Assembly: GCF_009764685.1 (NCBI RefSeq)
Contig: NZ_VHLM01000077.1
Location: forward strand, 124,001-188,000
Source: Flavobacterium sp. I-STPP5a
GTDB taxonomy: Bacteria; Bacteroidota; Bacteroidia; Flavobacteriales; Flavobacteriaceae
Direction of reading: 5' to 3'
DNA: 64,000 nucleotides
Shown here: in pieces, positions 23,506 through 32,557 of the stretch
Layout: each line of letters opens with the position of its first letter
Numbering within the stretch: the stretch's first letter is position 1
Translations under genes and position numbers: made by a program
Notes under the pieces: model-generated
Database searches by the model: none
Told to the model about the DNA's origin: nothing
What the model saw: the letters and a program-made list of their open reading frames with translations, nothing else

Positions 23506-25809
23506 TTATACAGCAATGGCGTTTTCTGGAGAGACCATAACCTGCTCTCCGTTTACGACTATTGCTAACTCTTTATCTCCAATAATAGAAAAAGTAGTCT
23601 CATTGTGATTAATGTTTACTTTCAATATTTGGTTTCTGAAATTGATTTTAAACGAATATGCCGTCCATTCTTTTGGAATTTTTGGCGAAAAATGAAGTAT
23701 GTTATCTTTTACTCTCATTCCTCCAAAACCTTCTACGATACTCATCCAAGTTCCTGCCATAGAGGTTATATGACAACCTTCTTCTACTTCCTTATTATAA
23801 TCATCAAGATCCAGGCGTGATGTTCTCAAATAAAACGTGTAAGCCATATCCATCTTGTCCAATAAAGCGGCTTGAATGGAGTGTACGCAAGGCGAAAGTG
23901 AACTTTCATGAACGGTAAACGACTCGTAAAATTCGAAATTATTTTGAAGTTGCTCGCTTGTAAAATGATCTTCAAAGAAATAGAAGCACTGTAAAACGTC
24001 AGCTTGTTTGATGTAAGGCGAACGTAAAATGCGATCCCAAGACCATTTTTGATTGATTGGTCTTTGGCTTTTGTCTAGATCAGCTACGCGAACCAATTCT
24101 TTATCTAAGAAACCGTCTTGTTGTAAAAAAACATTATGCTCTTCCGAAAACGGAAAGTACATATTGTCCGAAACTTTTTTCCAAGATTGTAATTCTGCGT
24201 CTGTGATGTTTACCTTTTCCGTAATTCTTTTGTGATCTGCTGGATATTCAAGAGATACTTTTTGAATTTGTTCGTAGGTATATTCTAGACACCATTTTGC
24301 AATATAATTAGTATAGAAATTATTGTTTACGTTGTTCTCATATTCATTTGGACCCGTAACACCCAGAATTACATATTGGTTCAAATTAGTCGAAAAGTTG
24401 GCTCTTTGATGCCAGAAACGAGCAATTCCGATAAGGACTTCAAGACCTTTTTCAGGAATGTAGCTGTAATCACCAGTATATCTGTAAAAGTTGTAAATAG
24501 CAAATGTTATGGCTCCATTTCTATGAATTTCTTCAAACGTTATTTCCCATTCGTTATGGCATTCTTCACCGTTCATGGTCACCATTGGATACAAAGCAGC
24601 GCCATTAGTAAAGCCTAATTTAGTTGCGTTTTCAATAGCTTTATCCAATTGATTGTAACGGTAGGTTAATAAATTACGTGCTACCTCTTGGTCTTTGGTT
24701 GCCATGTAAAACGGAATACAGTATGCTTCGGTATCCCAATAGGTAGAACCACCATATTTTTCGCCAGTGAAACCTTTTGGTCCAATATTCAAACGAGAAT
24801 CTTTACCAAGATAGGTTTGGTTCAATTGAAAAATATTGAAACGAATTCCTTGTTGCGCTTTGACATCGCCGTCAATAGTAATATCTGACATTTCCCAAAT
24901 TTTTGCCCAAGCAGTAATTTGATCTTGTAACAGCTGCTCGTAGCCCAATGCTAAGGCAGCTTGAATAGCTTTTTCAGCAGCAGTAATAGTGTTTTCATGG
25001 TTTAAAGAAACCGTGTAACCACCAATTTTTTGAATAGATGATTTTTGGCCTTGAGCCACAATTACATCGTAGCTAAATTGGATTTTATCTGTAGTGGCAT
25101 CAATATTTGATGGGGAAATTCCTGTTTTTTCACCATTAGTTAAAATGCTGTTGTGCATGAATGTGGTTGCCTTGAAATGGGTTTTGAAGGTTTGAGCCGT
25201 TACAAAAGCTTCATTTCCTGATTTTTTCACATCAAGGGGTTCCCAGAATTTCTCTTCCCAGTTGGCATCTTCATTAGTTACACCGGCATCAATATAAGGT
25301 TTGAATACAATTTTAGAATCTTTGTTCAAAGGTGTGATTTCATAATTGATAAGCCCAACTTCATCCAAGACGATAGAAAGAAAACGCTTGATGCTAACTG
25401 AAATTTCTGTTCCATTTTTTAAGGTAGCTTCAAAAGAACGGTGGTACCAACCTTCTTTCATATTCAATTCACGACGAAAGTTTTTGATATCGGTACAGGT
25501 ATTCAAATCGAATTTTTCACCGTTGATTTCAATGTCAATCCCAATCCAGTTTGGTGCATTTAAAACCTTTGCAAAATATTCTGGATATCCGTTTTTCCAC
25601 CAGCCTACTTTTGTTTTATCTGGATAATAAATTCCAGCAATATAGCTGCCTTGAAAGGTTTCGCCGCTATAATTTTCTTCAAAATTAGCGCGTTGTCCCA
25701 TAGCTCCGTTGCCAATACTAAACAAACTTTCGGATGATTTTACACGTTCGGCATCAAAACCTTCTTCTATGATGGACCAATTGTCTGGTTTTATATAATC
25801 TTGATTCAT
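23506..25809 (-). CDS. GH65 family maltose phosphorylase (or related disaccharide phosphorylase)
   Basis: A 767-residue cytoplasmic GH65 enzyme. The segment TMNGEECHNEWEITFEEIHRNG contains the general-acid glutamate region (E420/E422) typical of maltose phosphorylases, preceded by GGSTYWDTEAYCIPFYM in the (alpha/alpha)6 barrel. With phosphate it would split maltose to glucose and beta-glucose 1-phosphate. The beta-phosphoglucomutase gene directly upstream strongly supports this product. Trehalose or kojibiose phosphorylase is less likely but not excluded. Confidence 0.9.
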   Translation of the reverse strand: MNQDYIKPDNWSIIEEGFDAERVKSSESLFSIGNGAMGQRANFEENYSGETFQGSYIAGIYYPDKTKVGWWKNGYPEYFAKVLNAPNWIGIDIEINGEKFDLNTCTDIKNFRRELNMKEGWYHRSFEATLKNGTEISVSIKRFLSIVLDEVGLINYEITPLNKDSKIVFKPYIDAGVTNEDANWEEKFWEPLDVKKSGNEAFVTAQTFKTHFKATTFMHNSILTNGEKTGISPSNIDATTDKIQFSYDVIVAQGQKSSIQKIGGYTVSLNHENTITAAEKAIQAALALGYEQLLQDQITAWAKIWEMSDITIDGDVKAQQGIRFNIFQLNQTYLGKDSRLNIGPKGFTGEKYGGSTYWDTEAYCIPFYMATKDQEVARNLLTYRYNQLDKAIENATKLGFTNGAALYPMVTMNGEECHNEWEITFEEIHRNGAITFAIYNFYRYTGDYSYIPEKGLEVLIGIARFWHQRANFSTNLNQYVILGVTGPNEYENNVNNNFYTNYIAKWCLEYTYEQIQKVSLEYPADHKRITEKVNITDAELQSWKKVSDNMYFPFSEEHNVFLQQDGFLDKELVRVADLDKSQRPINQKWSWDRILRSPYIKQADVLQCFYFFEDHFTSEQLQNNFEFYESFTVHESSLSPCVHSIQAALLDKMDMAYTFYLRTSRLDLDDYNKEVEEGCHITSMAGTWMSIVEGFGGMRVKDNILHFSPKIPKEWTAYSFKINFRNQILKVNINHNETTFSIIGDKELAIVVNGEQVMVSPENAIAV

Positions 25810-25892
25810 TCTTTTATTATTTAAAAATTCAAAAATTTAAAGATTGTTTTTAGCTTGGTACAATCAGATTTTTTTGTTTTTGAATCTTGTTT

Positions 25893-26552
25893 TTATTTTC
25901 TAAGTAAAACTTCTATAAATTGGGTATCGATAGCTGTAAAATCATTAAAGATGTATTTAGCTTCCTGCAAAGTAGTTGCATCTCCAATTCCTACACTAAT
26001 CATATTTGCGATATTTGCTGCTTGAACTCCCGCCACTGAATCCTCAAAAACGATTGAATCTTCTGGTTTTATGTTCAATAATTTTGCAGCCATCAAGAAA
26101 ACTTCTGGATCAGGTTTGGCATTGGTCACATCATTTCCATCAACTACAGCATCAAAATAGGGTAGCAGTCCTGTTTTTTCTAAAATAGGTCTCGCATTTT
26201 TACTGGCTGAACCTAATGCTATGGGTTGATTGTTTTCTTTTAGAAATTGTAAAATTCTAAAAACTCCCGGTAGAATTTCGCTTTCATTCATGTCTACTAA
26301 ATACGTCAAGTAGTCTTCATTTTTTTGAAAAAGCCATTGGTCTTTTTGTTCTTGCGAAGCATCTACTTTTCCTAAATCTAAAATAATATCCAAAGAGCGC
26401 ACGCGGCTTACTCCTTTTAATAATTCATTGTGCTCGTGTGTAAAATCGATGTCAAGTGAATTAGCAATTTTTTTCCAAGCCAAATAATGGTATTTAGCGG
26501 TATCTACAATTACGCCGTCAAGGTCGAATATAAATGCTTTAATGTTATTCAT
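25893..26552 (-). CDS. pgmB: beta-phosphoglucomutase
   Basis: A 219-residue HAD-superfamily enzyme that turns beta-glucose 1-phosphate into glucose 6-phosphate. FDLDGVIVDT gives nucleophile D10 and acid/base D12; GSASKNARP and FEDSVAGVQAA are the other HAD motifs. The first bases overlap the end of the transporter gene by 8 bases, indicating translational coupling, and it stands directly before the GH65 gene, whose product it uses. Confidence 0.94.
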   Translation of the reverse strand: MNNIKAFIFDLDGVIVDTAKYHYLAWKKIANSLDIDFTHEHNELLKGVSRVRSLDIILDLGKVDASQEQKDQWLFQKNEDYLTYLVDMNESEILPGVFRILQFLKENNQPIALGSASKNARPILEKTGLLPYFDAVVDGNDVTNAKPDPEVFLMAAKLLNIKPEDSIVFEDSVAGVQAANIANMISVGIGDATTLQEAKYIFNDFTAIDTQFIEVLLRK

Positions 26553-28074
26553 TTAAATTAATTTTCGATTTGTCATTAATGGTTAAAGCTATTAGGCCGG
26601 CAAGAATCATAGATGCTCCACCAATTAGTAAAGCATAAATAGGTTCACTGTTAAAATATTGAGAAACTAAAAACCCTAAAATAGAAGCTGCTACTAACTG
26701 AGGAATTACAATAAAAAAGTTAAAAACTCCCATGTAATATCCCATTTTGCTTGATGGTAATGAACCTGAAAGCATTGCATACGGGATTGATAAAATACTT
26801 GCCCATGCAATTCCAACTCCAATCATCGGAAGCCATTCCATTGTGAAAACCGTTGGTTCAGAAATAAAATAAACAGAAATTAAACCTAATCCTCCACAAA
26901 CTAACGCTACGAAATGAGTAAATTTTCTGCTAGTATATTTTGCCAATACGGGCAAAAGAAATGCAGCTATCGCTGCAATTAAATTGTAGTTGGCAAACAT
27001 TTCACCCACTTGATTTGCGCCAATATTGTAGGCTTCAGAAGTTGTGTCTGTTGTTCTGTAAATGTGTTGTGTAACTGCAAGTGTAGTGTAAATCCACATT
27101 GAAAAAAGTGCAAACCAAGAAAAGAATTGTACCCACGCCAATTGTTTCATTATTTTGGGCATGAACTGAAAATCATTCATTATTGTTACAAAACCATTTT
27201 CTGTATTATTTGCTTTTTGCAGTAAACCAGAAATCAGCATTGCTATTCCACCAAGACCAATTAGTCCGATGGATAGAACGTATAAATCTTTTTTCAGGTC
27301 ATAATTATAAATTGTAAATGATAATACAGCACTTACAACTAAAAATAATAATCCTTTACTTAAATGAGATTTACCGTTTGCTAAAAACCATTCTTTCGAA
27401 TGTGTTTCTTTTTGATAAGTTTCTTTGTTGTGGTTTTCAAAAGCTTCTAATTCTGCTGGCGAATATTCTTTAGAAGTTAAAACTGTCCATAAAACGGTTA
27501 GCAGGAAAGCTATTCCGCCAAAATAAAATGAATATTTAACAGAATCGGGAATAACTCCTAGTGGAGCGGTATTGCTTACTCCAAAATGCGTAAAAATTAA
27601 CGGAAGTTTAGAGGCAAAGTAAGCTCCAATTCCAATAAAAAAGCTTTGCATGGCAAAACCTGTAGTTCTTTGTGAATCTGGTAGATTGTCACCTACAAAT
27701 GCACGAAAAGGTTCCATTGAAACATTTATGGAAGCATCCATAATCCATAGCATACCTGCAGCAAACCACAACATAGGAGAATTTGGCATTATGAATAAAG
27801 CGGCCGAGGCTAAAATGGCACCAGCAAGAAAATAAGGTTTTCTTCTTCCCAATTTAGTCCAAGTTTTATCAGAAAAATATCCGATAATTGGCTGAATTAT
27901 TAATCCAGTCATTGGAGCGGCAACCCATAAAATAGGAATGTCATCAATGTTAGCGCCGAGGGTTTGAAATATCCTGCTAACATTTGAATTTTGCAAAGCA
28001 AAACCCATTTGAATTCCCAGAAATCCGAAACTCATGTTCCAAATTTGCCAGAAATTTAATCTACGCTTTTCCAT
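26545..28074 (-). CDS. MFS sugar transporter (GPH/SLC45-like), probably maltose uptake
   Basis: A 509-residue inner-membrane protein with about 12 transmembrane helices and a charged central loop (about 215-245). The MFS loop motif GYFSDKTWTKLGRRKPY and the early NMSFGFLGIQMGFALQNSNVSRIF segment fit the sugar-proton symporters found in Bacteroidota maltose loci. First gene of the minus operon with pgmB, GH65 and two GH13 genes, so maltose or malto-oligosaccharides are the likely cargo. The upstream region holds inverted repeats at 28074-28116. Confidence 0.92.
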   Translation of the reverse strand: MEKRRLNFWQIWNMSFGFLGIQMGFALQNSNVSRIFQTLGANIDDIPILWVAAPMTGLIIQPIIGYFSDKTWTKLGRRKPYFLAGAILASAALFIMPNSPMLWFAAGMLWIMDASINVSMEPFRAFVGDNLPDSQRTTGFAMQSFFIGIGAYFASKLPLIFTHFGVSNTAPLGVIPDSVKYSFYFGGIAFLLTVLWTVLTSKEYSPAELEAFENHNKETYQKETHSKEWFLANGKSHLSKGLLFLVVSAVLSFTIYNYDLKKDLYVLSIGLIGLGGIAMLISGLLQKANNTENGFVTIMNDFQFMPKIMKQLAWVQFFSWFALFSMWIYTTLAVTQHIYRTTDTTSEAYNIGANQVGEMFANYNLIAAIAAFLLPVLAKYTSRKFTHFVALVCGGLGLISVYFISEPTVFTMEWLPMIGVGIAWASILSIPYAMLSGSLPSSKMGYYMGVFNFFIVIPQLVAASILGFLVSQYFNSEPIYALLIGGASMILAGLIALTINDKSKINLNE

Positions 28075-28116
28075 TATCGTAATTTAAAAATTAATACGAT
28101 AAGCGCTATGCTTATC
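28074..28116. promoter_or_regulatory. overlapping inverted repeats before the transporter operon
   Basis: TTATCGTA (28074-28081) and TACGATAA (28095-28102) are a perfect 8-bp inverted pair, and GATAAGC (28098-28104) pairs with GCTTATC (28110-28116) over a 5-base loop. The two pairings share bases, so only one can form at a time. They lie in the 5' leader of the operon. Confidence 0.45.
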
Positions 28117-28275
28117 AAAACTTATCTTTATTTTCGAAGTAAAAGTTAAAGCTTTGAGGGGTAAATATAAAAAGATATTTGGAACAATTGTTTTGCAAAT
28201 AAAAATATCAGCAATCTTTTTTAACTACAAGGTTGTAGTAATGAATATAATACAAAAATTTTTAAAAAATCAATT

Positions 28276-28328
28276 CAGTTTTCAGCTTCAGTTTACAAAA
28301 AGTGACTAGAAACTGCAGCTGAAAACTG
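28276..28328. repeat. palindrome with 19-base arms after the lacI-type gene
   Basis: CAGTTTTCAGCTTCAGTTT (28276-28294) pairs with 28310-28328 at 18 of 19 positions over a 15-base loop. It is located 20 bases past the stop of the LacI-type gene and could end its transcript; the CAGTTTTCAG word is shared with 14659-14690. Confidence 0.75.
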
Positions 28329-28348
28329 CGATTTAAAACGGATAACTA

Positions 28349-29368
28349 CTAATTTGTAGATTCTCTTTCAATCAAGTGGGTTTCTATAATTTCGGTTTTG
28401 TAGTTTTCATCTTCCTCATCTTCGGCTTCAAGTCGGTCAATTAGCATTTTTGCCGCTTTATTTCCCATTTTTATACCACTTTGACTGACAGTGGTTATAG
28501 TAGGAGTAGAATATTTAGAAATGATACCATCTGTAAAAGCAATTACCGCTAGATCTTTAGGGACATTCAAACCCATTTTATTGGCAGTTTTGATTATTGT
28601 TACGGCAAACAGTTCGTTTACAGCAAAAACGGCATCAATAGCCTTGTCCTCTAAGAGTTCACTTATGGTGATTTCGCAGGTGTTAACGTCTTCTATTTTA
28701 ATGATAAGATCTTCATTAAATGGAATTCCGTTATCCAGTAGTGCTTTTGTGTAACCTTCTGTTCTTAATTTGCCAACACTAACGTAGTCTACAGTAGTTA
28801 CTAGGGCTATTTTTTTCCGGCCTTTATCAATTAAGCTTTGAACTGCTTCATAGGCTGCAGCTTGATCATCAATAATTACTTTATCACACAAGATGTCATT
28901 TGTAACACGATCAAACATGACAACAGGCATTCCTTGATTGATGACCTCAGTAATGTGATGGAAATCTGCTTTAAATTGGGTTTCTTTAGATAAAGATATG
29001 ATAAAGCCATCAATACTGCCGTTTGCTAGCATTTCCATGTTTAATACTTCTTTGTCAAAAGAATCATTAGAAAGGCAAATTATAACGCTGTAGCCGTGCT
29101 CATTAGCAACTTGTTCAACTCCATTGATTACTGTAGAGAAAAAATGATGTACAATTTCAGGGATTATGATGCCGATAGCTTTAGTTTTTCGGTTTTTTAA
29201 ACTTAGCGCTATATTGTTAGGCTTATAATTGTAAAATTTGGCGAAAGCCTGAACTTTGAGTCTTGTCTCTTCGCCTATTTCAAGACTGTTTCTTAAGGAT
29301 TTGGAAACGGTGGAAATGGAAACGTCTAATTCTTTTGCAATTTGTTTAAGCGTTATTTTCCTTTTCAT
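28349..29368 (-). CDS. LacI-family transcriptional regulator of the maltose/starch locus
   Basis: A 339-residue protein with an N-terminal LacI helix-turn-helix (ITLKQIAKELDVSISTVSKSLRNS, residues 5-28, including the hinge start) and a periplasmic-binding-protein-like sensor domain (about 65-330; IIPEIVHHFFSTVINGVE, DAVFAVNELFAV). The frame opens 10 codons earlier at 29398, but MKRKITLKQIA fits the family start. It lies between the minus transporter operon and the plus susC operon and probably controls both; the sugar effector is unknown. A candidate operator is at 29475-29488. Confidence 0.92.
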   Translation of the reverse strand: MKRKITLKQIAKELDVSISTVSKSLRNSLEIGEETRLKVQAFAKFYNYKPNNIALSLKNRKTKAIGIIIPEIVHHFFSTVINGVEQVANEHGYSVIICLSNDSFDKEVLNMEMLANGSIDGFIISLSKETQFKADFHHITEVINQGMPVVMFDRVTNDILCDKVIIDDQAAAYEAVQSLIDKGRKKIALVTTVDYVSVGKLRTEGYTKALLDNGIPFNEDLIIKIEDVNTCEITISELLEDKAIDAVFAVNELFAVTIIKTANKMGLNVPKDLAVIAFTDGIISKYSTPTITTVSQSGIKMGNKAAKMLIDRLEAEDEEDENYKTEIIETHLIERESTN

Positions 29369-29474
29369 ATTAGTATTTAGTAAAAATTTATTTCTCAATA
29401 AAGGTAAAATTAAATTTTTAATATGGTAATTATACTCGTAAAAATTTCAATAAAACAGAAAGTTTTCAACACTA

Positions 29475-29488
29475 TTACGTTTTCGTAA
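29475..29488. promoter_or_regulatory. candidate operator for the LacI-type regulator
   Basis: TTACGTTTTCGTAA is a perfect palindrome (5-bp arms, 4-base centre) between the lacI-type gene and susC, 117 bases before the susC start. LacI-family sites are commonly palindromes of about this size; binding is inference. Confidence 0.45.
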
Positions 29489-29604
29489 CCTAATTTTTTT
29501 ATGGGGTAGTTGTGTGTATTGAAATTTACATAAATTTAACATTCGAAGTAATTGTTAAAACTATAATTAGACCAAAAAAAGTTAAATTAAATTAAACAAA
29601 ATGT

Positions 29605-32547
29605 ATGAAAACAATTTATAAAAAGTTGTTGGTTTTAGTACTGCTACTTCCATTTAGTATTCTGGCGCAGAATACAGTAAGTGGAACAGTTGTTGACAAG
29701 ACCACTGGTCAACCTATTCCAGGAGTAAACGTCAATGTTAAAGGTGTTAAAAATGGAGTAGCTTCGGATTACGAGGGTAAATACCAAGTAAACAATGTAA
29801 AATCGGGCGATAAGATTGTTTATTCTTTTATAGGATATACTAGTGCTGTTGTGGAATACCTAAGCCAAAAAACAATTAATGTGAGTTTGCAAGAAGATGC
29901 AAACCAATTGAAAGAAGTTTTAGTTCAAGTAGGTTATGGTTCTGTTAAGAAAAAAGATGCTACCGGAGCTGTAACAGTTTTAGGTACAAAAGATTTTAAT
30001 AAAGGTGCAAACGTTACTGCTGAGAATTTATTAAACGGTAGAGTAGCAGGGGTTACAGTGAATACTAGTGGTGCGCCGGGTTCTGGTTCTCAAATTAGAA
30101 TTCGTGGTGGATCATCCTTATTTGCAAGTAATGATCCTTTAATTGTTATTGATGGATTACCTATTGAGAATAACTCAGATAAAAACTTTGGTTCAACTTC
30201 TATTTTAGCATCAATCAATCCGAGTACTATAGAGTCTATGACTGTTTTAAAAGATGCTTCGGCAACTGCTATTTACGGATCAAGAGCTTCTAATGGTGTG
30301 ATTATTATTACTACCAAAAAAGGAAGTAAAAACCTAGCCGTTGATTATAACTTTCAATATGGTAGCGGATCACTTGATAAAACGATTCCAGTATTTAATG
30401 CTGATCAATTTAGAGCATTAATTGCAGAAAAGCGTCCGAGTGATGTATCTAAATTAGGTACGGCAAACACAGACTGGCAAAAAGCAATTTATAGAAAAAC
30501 GGATTATGTTGATAATAACGTTTCTGTAAGAGGAAATTTATTTAATGCAATACCTACTCGTTTAACTCTTGGTAATACGTACCAAGAAGGATTACGTTTA
30601 ACGAACGCGTTCAATAGAAACACAGTGGGCTTAGCCTTAAATCCTTCTTTCTTGAAAGATCATTTAAAAATAAAATTGAATGCAAATTACTCTAACGAGA
30701 AAAATAGATTTGCAGAAAATGTAGAAGGTTCAGCAATACGATTTGATCCTACACAACCTATTTACAGCGCAGGATCTATTTATGGTGGTTTCTTTGAGTA
30801 TTACAACCGAAGTGATAGTAAATTATTTCCTCAAACCCCTAGAAACCCAGTTGCTCAATTGTTACAAACATTTGATAAAGGAATTAATAATAGAGTTTTT
30901 GGTAACTTTGAGGTAGATTATAAATTTCATTTCATGCCAGCTTTACGAGCTGTAGTAAATGCAGGTTACGATCAAGCTGACGGTGAGAGATCAAAAGTTG
31001 CATCTCAATTTGCTGCAAGTAGTGGCTCTAATGATAATATTCCTTTTGGGACAAATGAGTTTTCAAGAAGTGAAAGAAAAAACAAGCTTCTTAACACTTA
31101 TTTAGTGTATAACAAAATATTTGATAAACTTGTTTTTGATGCTACAGCAGGATACGAATACCAAAAATGGGATTCTTTTAATTATGTAACAGGAAATACA
31201 AATGATCCAAATTTACCTAAAGGACCTACTGGTTTTCCACAAATGACCATTGATTTTGATAGAGTAAATATTGGTTTCTTTGGAAGATCATACTTAAATT
31301 TCAAAGATAAGTATATGTTGACTTTGTCTTACAGAAGAGATGGATCTTCACGTTTTGACAAGAACAATAAATGGGGTAATTTCCCAGCTGCTGCATTTGC
31401 TTGGAAAATTAAAGAAGATTTATTATCAAATAACACAACAGTATCTGACTTGAAACTGAGAGTAGGGTACGGTATTACGGGACAACAAGAAGTTGGTAAT
31501 AACAATGACTATTTGCAACAATACAACCTAGGAAGCGGAAGTTCTCTATACTCGTTTGGAAATGGAGCATTACCAATTGCGGTTTCAGCTAGACAAAGTT
31601 TTAATTTGAAATGGGAAGAAACTATTACTTACAATGCTGGGTTAGATTTTGGTCTGTATGATAATAGAATTACAGGTAGTTTGGAGGTTTTTTACAAAGA
31701 CTCTAAAGATTTACTAGCGGATGTTGCTACTGCTGACGGAAGTAACTTTTCTAATAACTCTTGGCAAAACATAGGAAGCTTAGCTATTAAAGGAGTTGAA
31801 TTATCATTAAATGCTGATGTAATTAGAACTGATGCTGTAAACTGGAATTTAAACTTTAACGCGACTACTTTTCAAAGAGAAATAACAAAGCTAAACTCCA
31901 CGATTATTAGATCAGGAGAAAATATTGCAGGAACAGGAACACAAGGGCAAGTATTTAAAGTAGGTTATGCACCACACTCTTTCATGTTGTACAAACAATT
32001 ATTTGACACAGCAGGGAAGCCTATTGAAAACGGATACGCTGACATCAACAATGATGGGGTAATCAATTCAAATGACAAATATGTTTATAGAAATCCAGAT
32101 CCAAAAGCAGTATTTGGTTTTGCATCAACTTTAAATTACAAAAACCTTGATTTCTCTTTCAACTTAAGAGCGAGTGTAGGGAATAGAGTTTTTAACGCTG
32201 TAAATGCAGGTAGAGCTCAATATGATCAATTAGTAAGTGGTGCAACAGTAGGTAACATACCTACATCAGTTTTAGATACTGATTTTAAAACAACATCAAA
32301 TGTTGTTTTGTCTGATTTGTTTGTAGAAAACGCATCATTTTTAAGAATGGATAACATCACATTAGGGTACACTTTCCCAAAATGGTTAGAAGGGAAAGCA
32401 TCATTACGTTTGTTTGCTGGAATGCAAAATGTTTTTGTAATTTCTGATTATTCAGGATTGGACCCAGAGGTTGCTAATAATGGTGTTGATAATACAATTT
32501 ACCCTAGACAGCGTTCAATTTTGGGTGGGGTTAATGTTAAATTTTAA
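29605..32547 (+). CDS. SusC-like TonB-dependent outer-membrane receptor
   Basis: A 980-residue outer-membrane transporter. Signal peptide to residue 21 (SILAQ), a CarboxypepD_reg-like domain (about 23-105; TVSGTVVDKTTGQPIPGVNV), a plug domain (about 110-235; GRVAGVTVNTSGAPGSGSQIRIRGG, LKDASATAIYGSRASNGVI) and a long C-terminal beta barrel ending in aromatic-plus-charged residues (NVKF). It imports malto-oligosaccharides with energy from TonB, together with the SusD protein encoded 10 bases downstream. The Met at 29605 gives the signal peptide; an ATG four bases upstream is out of frame. Confidence 0.95.
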   Translation: MKTIYKKLLVLVLLLPFSILAQNTVSGTVVDKTTGQPIPGVNVNVKGVKNGVASDYEGKYQVNNVKSGDKIVYSFIGYTSAVVEYLSQKTINVSLQEDANQLKEVLVQVGYGSVKKKDATGAVTVLGTKDFNKGANVTAENLLNGRVAGVTVNTSGAPGSGSQIRIRGGSSLFASNDPLIVIDGLPIENNSDKNFGSTSILASINPSTIESMTVLKDASATAIYGSRASNGVIIITTKKGSKNLAVDYNFQYGSGSLDKTIPVFNADQFRALIAEKRPSDVSKLGTANTDWQKAIYRKTDYVDNNVSVRGNLFNAIPTRLTLGNTYQEGLRLTNAFNRNTVGLALNPSFLKDHLKIKLNANYSNEKNRFAENVEGSAIRFDPTQPIYSAGSIYGGFFEYYNRSDSKLFPQTPRNPVAQLLQTFDKGINNRVFGNFEVDYKFHFMPALRAVVNAGYDQADGERSKVASQFAASSGSNDNIPFGTNEFSRSERKNKLLNTYLVYNKIFDKLVFDATAGYEYQKWDSFNYVTGNTNDPNLPKGPTGFPQMTIDFDRVNIGFFGRSYLNFKDKYMLTLSYRRDGSSRFDKNNKWGNFPAAAFAWKIKEDLLSNNTTVSDLKLRVGYGITGQQEVGNNNDYLQQYNLGSGSSLYSFGNGALPIAVSARQSFNLKWEETITYNAGLDFGLYDNRITGSLEVFYKDSKDLLADVATADGSNFSNNSWQNIGSLAIKGVELSLNADVIRTDAVNWNLNFNATTFQREITKLNSTIIRSGENIAGTGTQGQVFKVGYAPHSFMLYKQLFDTAGKPIENGYADINNDGVINSNDKYVYRNPDPKAVFGFASTLNYKNLDFSFNLRASVGNRVFNAVNAGRAQYDQLVSGATVGNIPTSVLDTDFKTTSNVVLSDLFVENASFLRMDNITLGYTFPKWLEGKASLRLFAGMQNVFVISDYSGLDPEVANNGVDNTIYPRQRSILGGVNVKF

Positions 32548-32557
32548 TAATTAAATC

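Noticed and set aside
29601..29621. Upstream out-of-frame mini ORF (ATGTATGAAAAC...) overlapping the susC start
   Set aside because: Six codons, overlaps the real start by chance of ATGTATG; no evidence for translation.
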